Shown one piece after another: positions 1 through 7,551 of a stretch of DNA of 10,512 nt. How positions within the stretch are numbered: position 1 is the stretch's first letter; every line of letters starts with the position of its first letter. Position numbers and translations under genes: made by a program. The stretch spans positions 1 through 10,512 of the forward strand of contig JBKHDD010000173.1 of the NCBI GenBank assembly GCA_046541515.1, given 5' to 3'. Origin of the DNA: CAYFVR01 sp046541515. GTDB taxonomy: Bacteria; Desulfobacterota; Desulfobacteria; Desulfobacterales; Desulfococcaceae. The notes below the pieces were generated by a model. The model saw nothing but the letters and a program-made list of their open reading frames with translations, was not told the DNA's origin and searched no databases.

Positions 1-17
1 TAATTTTCGCAAATCGC

Positions 18-2183
18 CTAAAACGTCACCTCCATCCCGATGTGATAGGTTTGCTCCGGCGCGGGGAAATCGTATTCTTCCCGGTAGTCCTCGTCGAAAA
101 GGTTGTCCACGCCGGCGGTCAACGTGGCGGAACCATTCTCCCCCTTCCAGACCGGGTACTGGAACAGGAGGTCCACCGTCACGAAATCGTCCAGGGTAAT
201 GAGGGTCACGTCCCGGCCCGTTGGCGCTCCTTCGGGAGCGCTGCCCCCGGCGAAGGGCGCGCCCGGCTCGCCCAGGAAGGGCACCTCCCGATCGTCCACC
301 CAGCGGACGGTCAGTTGCGCCAGGGCCCCGTCCGGCCGTTGGTATTTGACGCCGAAATTGAATTTCCATTCCGGCAGCTCCGATAGTTCGTCGGTGAGCG
401 CGTTGCTCCCGTCCAGCACGTCGCCTTCTTTTTCCGTGGTTTGCCAGGTGGCGTTGGCGAAGGCGAAGATGTTCTCCCAGACCCGGGTCTCCGCCTCGGC
501 TTCCACGCCGTCAAAGGTCACGTTGTCGATGTTGTAGACCACCCGGCTGGGGGCGTAGCCGAAGATCCAGCGGAGATAGTCGTCCACGTCGTAGTGATAA
601 TAGGAAAGGGCGAAGCGCCAGCCGGGAAGTGCAGTGTAATCAACCCCGATTTCGTATTGGAGGGCGTCCTCGTAGGTCAGATCGCCGCGCACCACGTCGG
701 AAGCCGGGTCCACCTCCGGGCGGTAGCCGCCGTAGTACCAATAAAAAGCCGGATTGTCCGGAAATCGGGTGGAACGGGCGAAGCGGCCTTCCAGGGCCAG
801 CCCTTCCAGGGGGCGATAGACCGCGCCGAATTTGGGGAGCAGGGTCTCTTCGTCGAACGTCGCCACCGTGGTTCCAAAACCTGCGGGACGGCCGTTTTGG
901 TAGCCCAGGACCGTGTCCGCGGTCCGGTCGCCGGCGTAATCTTCGTAGCGAAGCCCGGCGTAGAGGTCGAGTTGCTTGTGGACCATCCAGAGATCGTCCA
1001 CGTATAGTCCGTGCTGGCGGGTGCCGTCCCAGTCGTCGTTCCCGTCCATCGGGGGGCGGGGAAAATAGTCGGGCCGGATGAACGTGTTTTCCGTGCCGCC
1101 GTATCCCAGGTAATGGCCGTTGGCGCCGAAGCCGATCTGGTGGACGCCCAAGCGTTTTTCAAAATCGGCGGTCCATCCCCAGGACCGATCCGGCGTCGCC
1201 TCCCGCTCCAGCACCAGTTCCCCGGTGGCGAAGGAGCGGATGGTGTCCTCCCGATCCTCGTTGTTGAAATAGAATTTCAGCTCGGAATCGACCCCGGCCA
1301 CGTTTTTCTTGAGGCTGAAATCCAGCTCGTATCGCTCCTTGGTGTAGAAGCTGCCGTCGCCGTGGCGATCCCCGCCCGGAAAGCGAATGCCCGGCCCGAT
1401 CAGGTACGTTCCGGAAGCTTCCGGGAAGGCCGCGTCGAACCCGGCGGTTCCCGCCCGGTTTTCCACCGGCATTTCAAAGTCGCCGTCTAGGTAGCGGAAG
1501 CCGAGCATGATCTCGCCGTCGTCGCCCCAGAATCCGTAAAAACGGCCCGCGAGGTTGGTCCGTTCCGCGCCGCTGTTGCGCAGGTGGCCGTCGGTTTCGT
1601 CGTAGCCGGCGGCCAAAAAGGCGCCGAAGGGGCCGGCCCGCCCGGCGGCGTCGGCGGAAAAGGACCAGGTGTCGTAACGCATGTGGCCGGCCCGCGCCGA
1701 GACGGTGGGATCTACCGGCGGGGGCAGGGGAACGAGGTTGATGGTGCCGCCCAGAGTGTTGCCGTATTTGGCGCTGAAACCGCCCTTGCCCACCTCGATG
1801 GATTGCCAGCCTTGCAACGAAAGGACGCTCCAGTCCACGAACTGGCCGCCCATGACGCCGGTGCCGTTGAGCGGCCGACCGTCCAGCATGATCAGGGAGC
1901 GGTTTTCCGTGAAGCCGCGAATGCGGACCTGGCTGCTTTTGGGGGTCATGATGGAGCGGCGCTGGACGTCCAGGCCCGGCGTTCGCTCCAGGGCGTCGGG
2001 CACGGTGGAAGGGACGGCCTTGTCCGCCGGACCCAGCTCCACGACATCCCGGTTTTGCTCCGGGGAGAGGGGACGCCGGCCCTGGACGGTGACGGTTTCG
2101 AGTTGAACAGGCTCCTTTTGGGCCAGGGCCGGCGGCGCAAAGAGGAACAGGGGAATAATCAGTGGAGGCAAAAGAGATTTCAT
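18..2183 (-). CDS. TonB-dependent outer-membrane receptor (second receptor of the locus)
   Basis: A 721-residue outer-membrane beta-barrel that should import a chelated ligand using TonB energy. Residues 1-21 form a Sec signal peptide ending ALA before Gln22. A TonB-box-like ETVTV lies at 29-33. The plug covers about 52-158, with QVRIRGF at 85-91 and LDGRPLNG at 100-107. The rest is barrel strands, ending in the motif LFDEDYRE and a terminal Phe typical of BAM substrates. I chose ATG 2183 because AAGGA lies 5 bases upstream. An in-frame ATG at 2222 would add 13 charged residues before the signal peptide and overlap the upstream gene. It follows the CooC-like gene by 31 bases and is probably cotranscribed with it. 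The end of the plug reads VGKGGFSAKYGNTLGG, unlike the usual RGPxSxLYG form seen in the other receptor here. The ligand cannot be told from sequence. Siderophore, corrinoid or Ni/Co chelate are all possible. Confidence 0.93.
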   Translation of the reverse strand: MKSLLPPLIIPLFLFAPPALAQKEPVQLETVTVQGRRPLSPEQNRDVVELGPADKAVPSTVPDALERTPGLDVQRRSIMTPKSSQVRIRGFTENRSLIMLDGRPLNGTGVMGGQFVDWSVLSLQGWQSIEVGKGGFSAKYGNTLGGTINLVPLPPPVDPTVSARAGHMRYDTWSFSADAAGRAGPFGAFLAAGYDETDGHLRNSGAERTNLAGRFYGFWGDDGEIMLGFRYLDGDFEMPVENRAGTAGFDAAFPEASGTYLIGPGIRFPGGDRHGDGSFYTKERYELDFSLKKNVAGVDSELKFYFNNEDREDTIRSFATGELVLEREATPDRSWGWTADFEKRLGVHQIGFGANGHYLGYGGTENTFIRPDYFPRPPMDGNDDWDGTRQHGLYVDDLWMVHKQLDLYAGLRYEDYAGDRTADTVLGYQNGRPAGFGTTVATFDEETLLPKFGAVYRPLEGLALEGRFARSTRFPDNPAFYWYYGGYRPEVDPASDVVRGDLTYEDALQYEIGVDYTALPGWRFALSYYHYDVDDYLRWIFGYAPSRVVYNIDNVTFDGVEAEAETRVWENIFAFANATWQTTEKEGDVLDGSNALTDELSELPEWKFNFGVKYQRPDGALAQLTVRWVDDREVPFLGEPGAPFAGGSAPEGAPTGRDVTLITLDDFVTVDLLFQYPVWKGENGSATLTAGVDNLFDEDYREEYDFPAPEQTYHIGMEVTF

Positions 2184-2188
2184 GGGAA

Positions 2189-2193
2189 TCCTT
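2189..2193 (-). promoter_or_regulatory. Ribosome binding site deciding the start of the left TonB receptor
   Basis: The minus strand reads AAGGA, then 5 bases, then ATG at 2183. The upstream alternative ATG at 2222 lies inside the end of the preceding gene. The shorter product begins directly with a good signal peptide, so this site settles the start. Confidence 0.7.
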
Positions 2194-2214
2194 TTTTGGT
2201 TCGTTTTACGGTTT

Positions 2215-3003
2215 TCAGGCATTCAGAAGAACTCGGACGATCGGGGCCGTCTCCTCTGGAATCATTTCCGCCGTCAGCGGGACGCCGTCCAAACCGGCCT
2301 TCTGCAGGGCCTCGTCCAAAGGGATGCAGCCGACGACCGGAACGCCACGATCGGACAGTCGCTCCGCCAGCCGGTTTTTTTGTTCTTCGGAACCAACCTT
2401 GTTCAGCACCGCGCCGGAAAAAGCCGCCCCGGAAGCATGGCCGAGTTCCATGATTTTTTGGGCCAGGGTGACCGATTCCAACGAGGGCTCGACCACGCTG
2501 ATCACCCGATCCACGCCCGACTCCAAGCCTCGGCCGAAATGTTCAATCCCGGCTTCCATGTCCACCAGCATGACTTCGTTTTCCGCCGTTTGATATTTTC
2601 GGAGAAATTCTTTGCTGATCGTCCCCATGGGACAGGCGCAGCCTTCCAGGGCCTGAAGAATTTTCCCGGTCGCCACCAGGGTGATTCCGTCCTTCTTCGG
2701 CGCGAAATCCGACGGGATGTCCGGCGTGGAAATCGCGTCCATCTCCCAAAGGGTCATGGCCGGTTCGTCCTTTCCCTTGGAAAATTGGGCCATCATTTTT
2801 CGCTGAACCTCCTTTTTGCCGCCCACCAGTTCCATCAGGTTGCGGGGCGGCGCCGCGAAGCCCAGCATCCAAAACAGGCTGGTGTTGGATTCGTCCGAAT
2901 CCAGCACGACCGGGTTTTTCCCTTCGCGCCGGAATGCCATGGCCAACAGGCAAGTCACGGTGCTTTTTCCGCTTCCGCCTTTGCCGCATACACAGATTTT
3001 CAT
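2215..3003 (-). CDS. CooC-like nickel-insertion ATPase (MinD/SIMIBI family)
   Basis: A 262-residue cytoplasmic P-loop ATPase, the usual size for CooC. In the known family, CooC dimers bind ATP and nickel and help mature CO dehydrogenase. The deviant Walker A GKGGSGKST is at 7-15, with signature Lys8 and Lys13. DSDESN at 35-40 corresponds to the switch I/aspartate segment. GCACP at 121-125 supplies Cys122 and Cys124, matching the CxC that binds Ni at the CooC dimer interface. VDMEAGIEHFGRG at 147-159 is the strongly CooC-like switch II region with Asp148. NK at 201-202 fits the base-recognition motif. A second CxC (Cys4, Cys6) sits just before the P-loop. ATG 3003 has AAGGA 8 bases upstream. 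It lies between the FmdE-like lipoprotein (94-base gap holding a hairpin) and the left TonB receptor (31-base gap). No CO dehydrogenase is in the window, so its client is unknown. Another metal or corrinoid-protein client is possible. The family call is firm. Confidence 0.9.
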   Translation of the reverse strand: MKICVCGKGGSGKSTVTCLLAMAFRREGKNPVVLDSDESNTSLFWMLGFAAPPRNLMELVGGKKEVQRKMMAQFSKGKDEPAMTLWEMDAISTPDIPSDFAPKKDGITLVATGKILQALEGCACPMGTISKEFLRKYQTAENEVMLVDMEAGIEHFGRGLESGVDRVISVVEPSLESVTLAQKIMELGHASGAAFSGAVLNKVGSEEQKNRLAERLSDRGVPVVGCIPLDEALQKAGLDGVPLTAEMIPEETAPIVRVLLNA

Positions 3004-3011
3004 AAGGTTTT

Positions 3012-3016
3012 TCCTT
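3012..3016 (-). promoter_or_regulatory. Ribosome binding site of the CooC-like gene
   Basis: AAGGA on the minus strand, 8 bases before ATG 3003. It lies outside the large hairpin that ends at 3034, so the site stays accessible when that hairpin forms. Confidence 0.65.
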
Positions 3017-3033
3017 GGGCTTGAAAAGATTTA

Positions 3034-3079
3034 TTCCAGAGAATTCCCCGGCCTTTCGGTTCCGGGGAATCCTCTGGAA
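3034..3079 (-). promoter_or_regulatory. Strong intercistronic stem-loop between lipoprotein and CooC-like genes
   Basis: The arms 3034-3051 and 3062-3079 pair over 18 positions. Seventeen are Watson-Crick and one (3042/3071) is G-U in minus-strand RNA but A-C in plus-strand RNA, so the sense transcript is favoured. Inside, an AA bulge and a 2-bp CC/GG helix are capped by a GAAA (GNRA) tetraloop at 3054-3057. The following minus-strand bases are TAAATCTTTTC, which is not a clean U-tract. A 3'-end stabiliser or a weak/partial terminator that lowers expression of the two downstream genes is therefore more likely than a full terminator. Function is inferred. The fold itself is plain. Confidence 0.75.
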
Positions 3080-3097
3080 AGATCGAATCGGGCTGCG

Positions 3098-5326
3098 CTA
3101 TTCCGAAACCGTCAAGCCCAGCATCTCCATGGGATCGACCCCGGGCCGGGCGTAGTCCTTGGGTTGCGTGCCTTCGGGCAATTCGAAGGAATGCAGGACG
3201 GTCACGAAATCTTCGGGGACATCCAGGCGTTCCAAGTACCAGAGATCCGCGCAGAGCTTGTCGATCACGCTGTTTCCGGTGGTTGGGCAATCGGTTTCCC
3301 CCCAGGCGAATCCGAGCACCTGGCCGTCCCATCGGCCCGTGTCTCCGTCCTTCCGGTAGACGATGGTCGAGGCGTTCTGGAATTCCGGCAGCCACCGGGC
3401 CTTGTCCGCGTCGGCGGGAAAGGTCGCGGCGTATCCGCTCTTGCCCGGCGTGGCGTTGAGCATGACCATCAGGGCGTCTTCCTTGCACCAGGGCTGTACG
3501 CCCTGCACGAAATAGCCGCCCGACGCCGAAGCCGGCGGAAGATTTTCTTTCACGAACTGGGCCATCATGATTCCGGAGGTGACGCCGGGGCAGTAATGGT
3601 CGTGAAACTCGAAAGAGCGGACGGCGTAGGCCGGGGCCCCGGCGGCGACCGCGTTGGCGATGGTGACCACCGCAAATTCGTTGCCGCCGAAAATCTTTTC
3701 GTCGAAACGAGCGGCGGCTTCCGCCGAGTTGGCATAAAGAAAATCGGGATGGATGTTCTGCACGCTCCGGATGGCGAACAGATCGGCGGCGGCCATGTCG
3801 GTCGGCGCAACGTTGAATTCCGGAAACGCGGGGTTGGCTTGGAGATAGGCGCACAGTCCGGAGGCCGTGTCGTAGATCGCCGCGTAAAGCGGTTTCGCGG
3901 CGTGGGATTGGATTTCCAGGAGGCGGTTTTGGCCCCGACGGACCCCGCTTGTCTCCGTCAGTCCGTCGATCACGCCTTCGGTGGTTTGCCCGTCCATTTC
4001 AGCGTATCCGGCGTTGGTCAGGACGATCAGATCCCCGGAATCGGGGGTTGCGCCCTGATCCTTCAAGAGAGCCAGTCCCTCTTCGGCGGCCCGTCGGCCG
4101 ACCGAATGCCAGAGGGCGAATTCGCCGGATTCGCCGGTTCGGTTCAGGCCTAGAATCTCCAGCGGGTTCGCGGCGGGGCGGGACAGGTCCGAGGGATTTC
4201 CGATGGTTTCCAGGTCGGACAGATGGAACACGGAATGTCCGTGGATCGGGATCGTCTCGATGAATCGTTCCGGCGTGTCCAGGTGGTCGAGAAACCAGAG
4301 ATTCATCTTCAGGCGGGATTCCCACCAGTTCCAGGGCGTGTCTTCGCCCCAGTTGTTCGCGGCCCGGGCCTCGTCGAAATCGAAGGCCAGGGCCATTCCT
4401 TCGCCCTCGGGTTCGGCCCCGTTTCCGTTCCATCGAAAAAACACCCCGGCGATATCTTTCGCGTCCTCCCGGAGCGCGGCGCTGTCTTCGGCGGAAAGAT
4501 AGGAGACGCCGTAGCCCTTTTTGCCGGGGGTGGCGTTGAGCAGGGTCATCAGGGCGTCGTCCTTGCACCAGGGCGGCATGGAGAGGACGAAATAATTCCC
4601 GTATTGGGCGGTGCGGGGGAAATGTCGCTCCAGGAAGCGGGTCAGGAGAAGGCCGCTGGTGACGCCGGGGCAATAGTGGTCGTGGAACTGGATGGAGCGG
4701 ACCAGGTCGTAGGGCGCGTTTTCCATCAGCGCGTGAACGATGCCCGCGATGCGGAATTCGTTTCCGTTGAAGGCCTTGGCGTCGAAGAGGGTTTCGTGGG
4801 CCTCGGACGGGTTCGAAAACAATTGGTCCGCGTTCACGTTGCGGAGATTTTGCGTGGAAAACAATTCTCCCCGGACGGAAAAATCCACCGGATGGAGGGC
4901 TGCGGGATCCACCTCGGAATAGACGCCGTCTCCGGTGTCCTTGTTCGCCAGAAAGAACCAGAGGGGCGCGTCGGTCGCGGCGTGGACGCTCAACAGGGTC
5001 CGCCGGCCCTCGGAAACCTCCGCGTGTTCCCGAAGTCCGTCCAGACAGGCCTCGGTGCTCCGTCCGTCGATCATGACGAACCCCGCGTTGGTCAGGGCGA
5101 TCAGTTCGGGTTTTCCGCCGGTCCGGCCGGCCGCTTCGTTCAGCAGGGCCACGGACGAATCCACGGCGTCCCGGGAAATGTCCGTCCAGAAGGCGTATTC
5201 GGCCTCCCGCGTTTCGGTGGCGACGACCTCCCCGTTCGACGAGGAGCATCCCCAAAGGCAGGCCCCGACCGCCAACGCCGAAAACAGCGCCAGAATCGCC
5301 ATCTTTTGTTTCCGTTTCATTTCCAT
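3098..5326 (-). CDS. Exported lipoprotein with two tandem FmdE-like domains
   Basis: A 742-residue lipoprotein. A basic start, a hydrophobic stretch at 9-22 and the lipobox LWGC with Cys27 give a lipidated N-terminus. Ser28 at +2 would suit the outer membrane under E. coli rules. The mature part is two diverged copies of a roughly 350-residue unit (about 45-395 and 403-740). FHDHYCPGVTSG occurs at 214-225 and 574-585, and PWCK(D/E)DALM at 252-260 and 612-620. Both are exactly 360 residues apart and each is followed by LNATPGK. These match the HxHxCPG and C-x-x-DA signatures of the FmdE family (PF02663), named from formylmethanofuran dehydrogenase and known to bind metal in some crystal structures. 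Candidate ligands are His215/His217/Cys219/Cys254 and His575/His577/Cys579/Cys614. Copy 1 also has IHGHSVFH (His362, 364, 368), which copy 2 mostly lacks. ATG 5326 has AGGAGG 8 bases upstream. Upstream in-frame codons lack a signal peptide. A periplasmic metal or metal-complex binder serving the neighbouring importer is inferred. No methanofuran pathway is implied. Confidence 0.88.
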   Translation of the reverse strand: MEMKRKQKMAILALFSALAVGACLWGCSSSNGEVVATETREAEYAFWTDISRDAVDSSVALLNEAAGRTGGKPELIALTNAGFVMIDGRSTEACLDGLREHAEVSEGRRTLLSVHAATDAPLWFFLANKDTGDGVYSEVDPAALHPVDFSVRGELFSTQNLRNVNADQLFSNPSEAHETLFDAKAFNGNEFRIAGIVHALMENAPYDLVRSIQFHDHYCPGVTSGLLLTRFLERHFPRTAQYGNYFVLSMPPWCKDDALMTLLNATPGKKGYGVSYLSAEDSAALREDAKDIAGVFFRWNGNGAEPEGEGMALAFDFDEARAANNWGEDTPWNWWESRLKMNLWFLDHLDTPERFIETIPIHGHSVFHLSDLETIGNPSDLSRPAANPLEILGLNRTGESGEFALWHSVGRRAAEEGLALLKDQGATPDSGDLIVLTNAGYAEMDGQTTEGVIDGLTETSGVRRGQNRLLEIQSHAAKPLYAAIYDTASGLCAYLQANPAFPEFNVAPTDMAAADLFAIRSVQNIHPDFLYANSAEAAARFDEKIFGGNEFAVVTIANAVAAGAPAYAVRSFEFHDHYCPGVTSGIMMAQFVKENLPPASASGGYFVQGVQPWCKEDALMVMLNATPGKSGYAATFPADADKARWLPEFQNASTIVYRKDGDTGRWDGQVLGFAWGETDCPTTGNSVIDKLCADLWYLERLDVPEDFVTVLHSFELPEGTQPKDYARPGVDPMEMLGLTVSE

Positions 5327-5334
5327 TCGCCTTT

Positions 5335-5340
5335 CCTCCT
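5335..5340 (-). promoter_or_regulatory. Ribosome binding site deciding the lipoprotein start
   Basis: A perfect AGGAGG lies 8 bases before ATG 5326. A second in-frame ATG at 5320 would have 14-base spacing and is less likely. The frame stays open upstream to 5590, but those 88 codons contain the terminator-like stem and encode no export signal, so they are read here as untranslated leader. Confidence 0.8.
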
Positions 5341-5372
5341 TTTGAAAAACCGGTTTGGGTGGATTGGAAAAC

Positions 5373-5437
5373 GGAACGAAAAAAGCCAGAAAAACCTGGA
5401 AACGAATGGCTTTCGTCGTTCCGAAGTCTTCTGGCTT
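5373..5437 (-). promoter_or_regulatory. Candidate attenuator: two mutually exclusive hairpins before the lipoprotein gene
   Basis: Stem A pairs AAGCCAGAA (5437-5429 on the minus strand) with TTCTGGCTT (5391-5383), 9 perfect base pairs. The rest of a six-T run (5382-5379) follows it, as in an intrinsic terminator with a long 37-base loop. Stem B pairs 5422-5407 with 5388-5373 over 16 positions: 14 Watson-Crick, one G-U and one mismatch, around an 18-base loop. It uses the same TGGC plus the T-run, so A and B cannot both form. Stem B is followed by GTTTTCC, a weaker U-tract. The element ends only 46 bases before ATG 5326, too close for a separate promoter downstream of it. Regulation of lipoprotein expression by attenuation is therefore plausible. 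A plain terminator of the ABC-transporter operon is the alternative. I recognise no known riboswitch class. Confidence 0.6.
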
Positions 5438-5677
5438 CGATTGCGGAAACGGGCGGCCATGGCGGCCGGCCCATGGAAATTTTCGGGGATCCGACGGAGG
5501 GAACGCCCCGGCGTCATTGCCGGCGGCGCCGTTCCCCCGGAACCTCGATGGAAAAGGACCGGGAACTCTCCGTGCCCCGTCGGCCCCCATCGAATAGGGT
5601 TGGGGGCAAATTTCGTCCCCTTCTGGGGACTTGCAGATTTCTCCGGGGATTCGTCCCCGGCGTTGGATTGGTTCCGC
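5438..5677 (-). other. Long structured intergenic region/leader, no gene recognised
   Basis: Together with the attenuator, this is the 351-base gap between the ATPase and the lipoprotein gene. I see no credible ORF. On the minus strand it holds a series of local hairpins: CCGGGGA/TCCCCGG around a 4-base loop (5660-5643), GTCCCC/GGGGAC around AGAA (5630-5615), GCCCCC/GGGGGC around 13 bases (5607-5583), GTTCCC/GGGAAC (5566-5561 with 5536-5531), and a 9-bp stem with one bulge (5528-5504). GGGGACGAA occurs twice, in the first and second hairpins, 38 bases apart. None of the first hairpins has a U-tract. The CCATGG/GGCCGGCC-rich part near 5452-5476 is also palindromic. No sigma-70 or sigma-54 promoter stands out. 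It may hold the 3' end of the ABC-operon transcript, a promoter for the lipoprotein gene, or a leader RNA. Confidence 0.5.
5643..5660 (-). terminator. Hairpin 17 bases after the ATPase stop, weak terminator candidate
   Basis: Perfect 7-bp stem (arms 5654-5660 and 5643-5649, four-base loop) just downstream of the ATPase stop codon. It is followed at 5630-5615 by a second perfect 6-bp stem with a four-base loop. Neither has a U-tract, so Rho-independent termination is not shown. A 3'-end-protecting or Rho-linked role is possible. Confidence 0.35.
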
Positions 5678-6471
<794 letters not shown>

Positions 6472-6472
<1 letters not shown>

Positions 6473-7545
6473 CAGCGCCTCCGTTTCCGGAGCAGCAGGT
6501 ACAGGAAGGCGGGCGCGCCCAGAAACGCGGTGAGGATGGACACGGGCAGGATATGGGGGGCCAGAATCAGACGGGCCGCCGTGTCCGAGCCCAGCAGCAG
6601 GGCCGCGCCGGCCAGGGCCGACGCCGGCATGGCGAATCGGTGGTCGTCGCCGACGATCCGCCGCACCATGTGGGGACAGATCAGCCCCACGAAGCCGATG
6701 ACGCCCAGGAAGGAAACCACGAAGGCGGTCACGATGGAGGCCGCCACCATGCCGGCCATGCGGACCCGCTCCACCGGAACGCCCAGGCTCCGCGCGGTTT
6801 CGTCGCCGGCGTCGATGGCGTTGTAGTTCCAGCGGTTGACCACGAAAAAAGCCGTTCCGGCGGCCACCACCGCGGCCATGTAGCCCACCTCCCGCCAGCC
6901 GGCCCGGCCCACGTCCCCGAAGGTCCAGAAGACCATGGCCGCGAGCTGCACGTCGTCGGCGAAGTATTGCAGGAACATGGTGCCGGCCGAAAAGAGCGAG
7001 CCCAGCGCCACTCCGCTCAGGACCATGATTTCCGGCGTGGCGCCCCGGATGCGGGCGATGCCCACGATGATCGCCGAGGCGGCCATGCAGGCCGCGAAGG
7101 CCGAGGCGGTGGTCAACCACGGGTTGGCGACGGTCACGGCGCCCGTCTGGGAGGACTGCATGACGCCCGCGCCCATGAGCATGACGGCGAAGGCCGCCCC
7201 GAAGGCCCCGGCCTGGGAGATGCCCAGGGTGAAGGGCGAGCCCAGGGGATTGCGCAGGATGGACTGCATGGCCGCGCCGGCCGCGGCCAGACCGGCCCCG
7301 GCCACCAGCGCGGCCAGGGCGTGGGGCAGCCGGATCTGCTGAATGATGACGCCGAAGCGGGCGTCGGTTTCCAGGCCCAGAAAGGACCGGATCACCGCCA
7401 GGGGCGGAATGGGCGCCGCGCCCAGGGAAACGGCCATGACCAGCAGGACGAGAACCAGCAGGGCGAGCCCGAGGACGAAGAGGATCTTTCGGTCCACGTA
7501 GGCCGTGTACGCGACCGGAATCCGGCCGTGGTTCAGATGGGCCAT
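6472..7545 (-). CDS. ABC transporter permease, BtuC/FecCD family
   Basis: A 357-residue polytopic inner-membrane protein expected to form a homodimeric channel with about ten helices per subunit. The first helix is about 21-41. IRLPHALAALVAGAGLAAAG at 71-90, then MQSILRNPLGSPFTLGISQAGA (93-114), is the FecCD hallmark. GFVGLICPHMVRRIVGDDHR at 284-303 is the region that contacts the ATPase. It ends in RKRRR on the cytoplasmic side. ATG 7545 follows the binding-protein stop by six bases, in the same frame. There is no good Shine-Dalgarno site, so translation probably relies on coupling to the upstream gene. It overlaps the ATPase gene by one base. A single permease gene, rather than a FecC plus FecD pair, points to a homodimer as in BtuC. 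Confidence 0.95.
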
Positions 7546-7551
7546 GGCGGA

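Noticed and set aside
3098..5326. Evidence for methanogenesis or a formylmethanofuran dehydrogenase complex
   Set aside because: The protein is exported, duplicated and linked to TonB/ABC transport. No other Fmd/Fwd subunit is present.
5560..5577. Sigma-54 promoter (GGCACG followed by GTTCCC)
   Set aside because: The -12 GC is absent at the required spacing.
5327..5590. 88-codon N-terminal extension of the lipoprotein
   Set aside because: It would bury the signal peptide and lipobox inside the protein and run through the attenuator stems. A perfect AGGAGG supports ATG 5326.
5327..5677. Cobalamin riboswitch
   Set aside because: GAAGCCAGAAGAC near 5439-5427 resembles a B12-box end, and the transporter type would fit. 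The CCCGCAACTG-like core and a GCCACTG-like segment are missing in the upstream 240 bases. A covariance-model scan would be decisive.
5327..5677. Molybdenum-cofactor riboswitch, considered because of the FmdE name
   Set aside because: I could not find the conserved core elements of that RNA, and FmdE homology does not by itself imply molybdenum.
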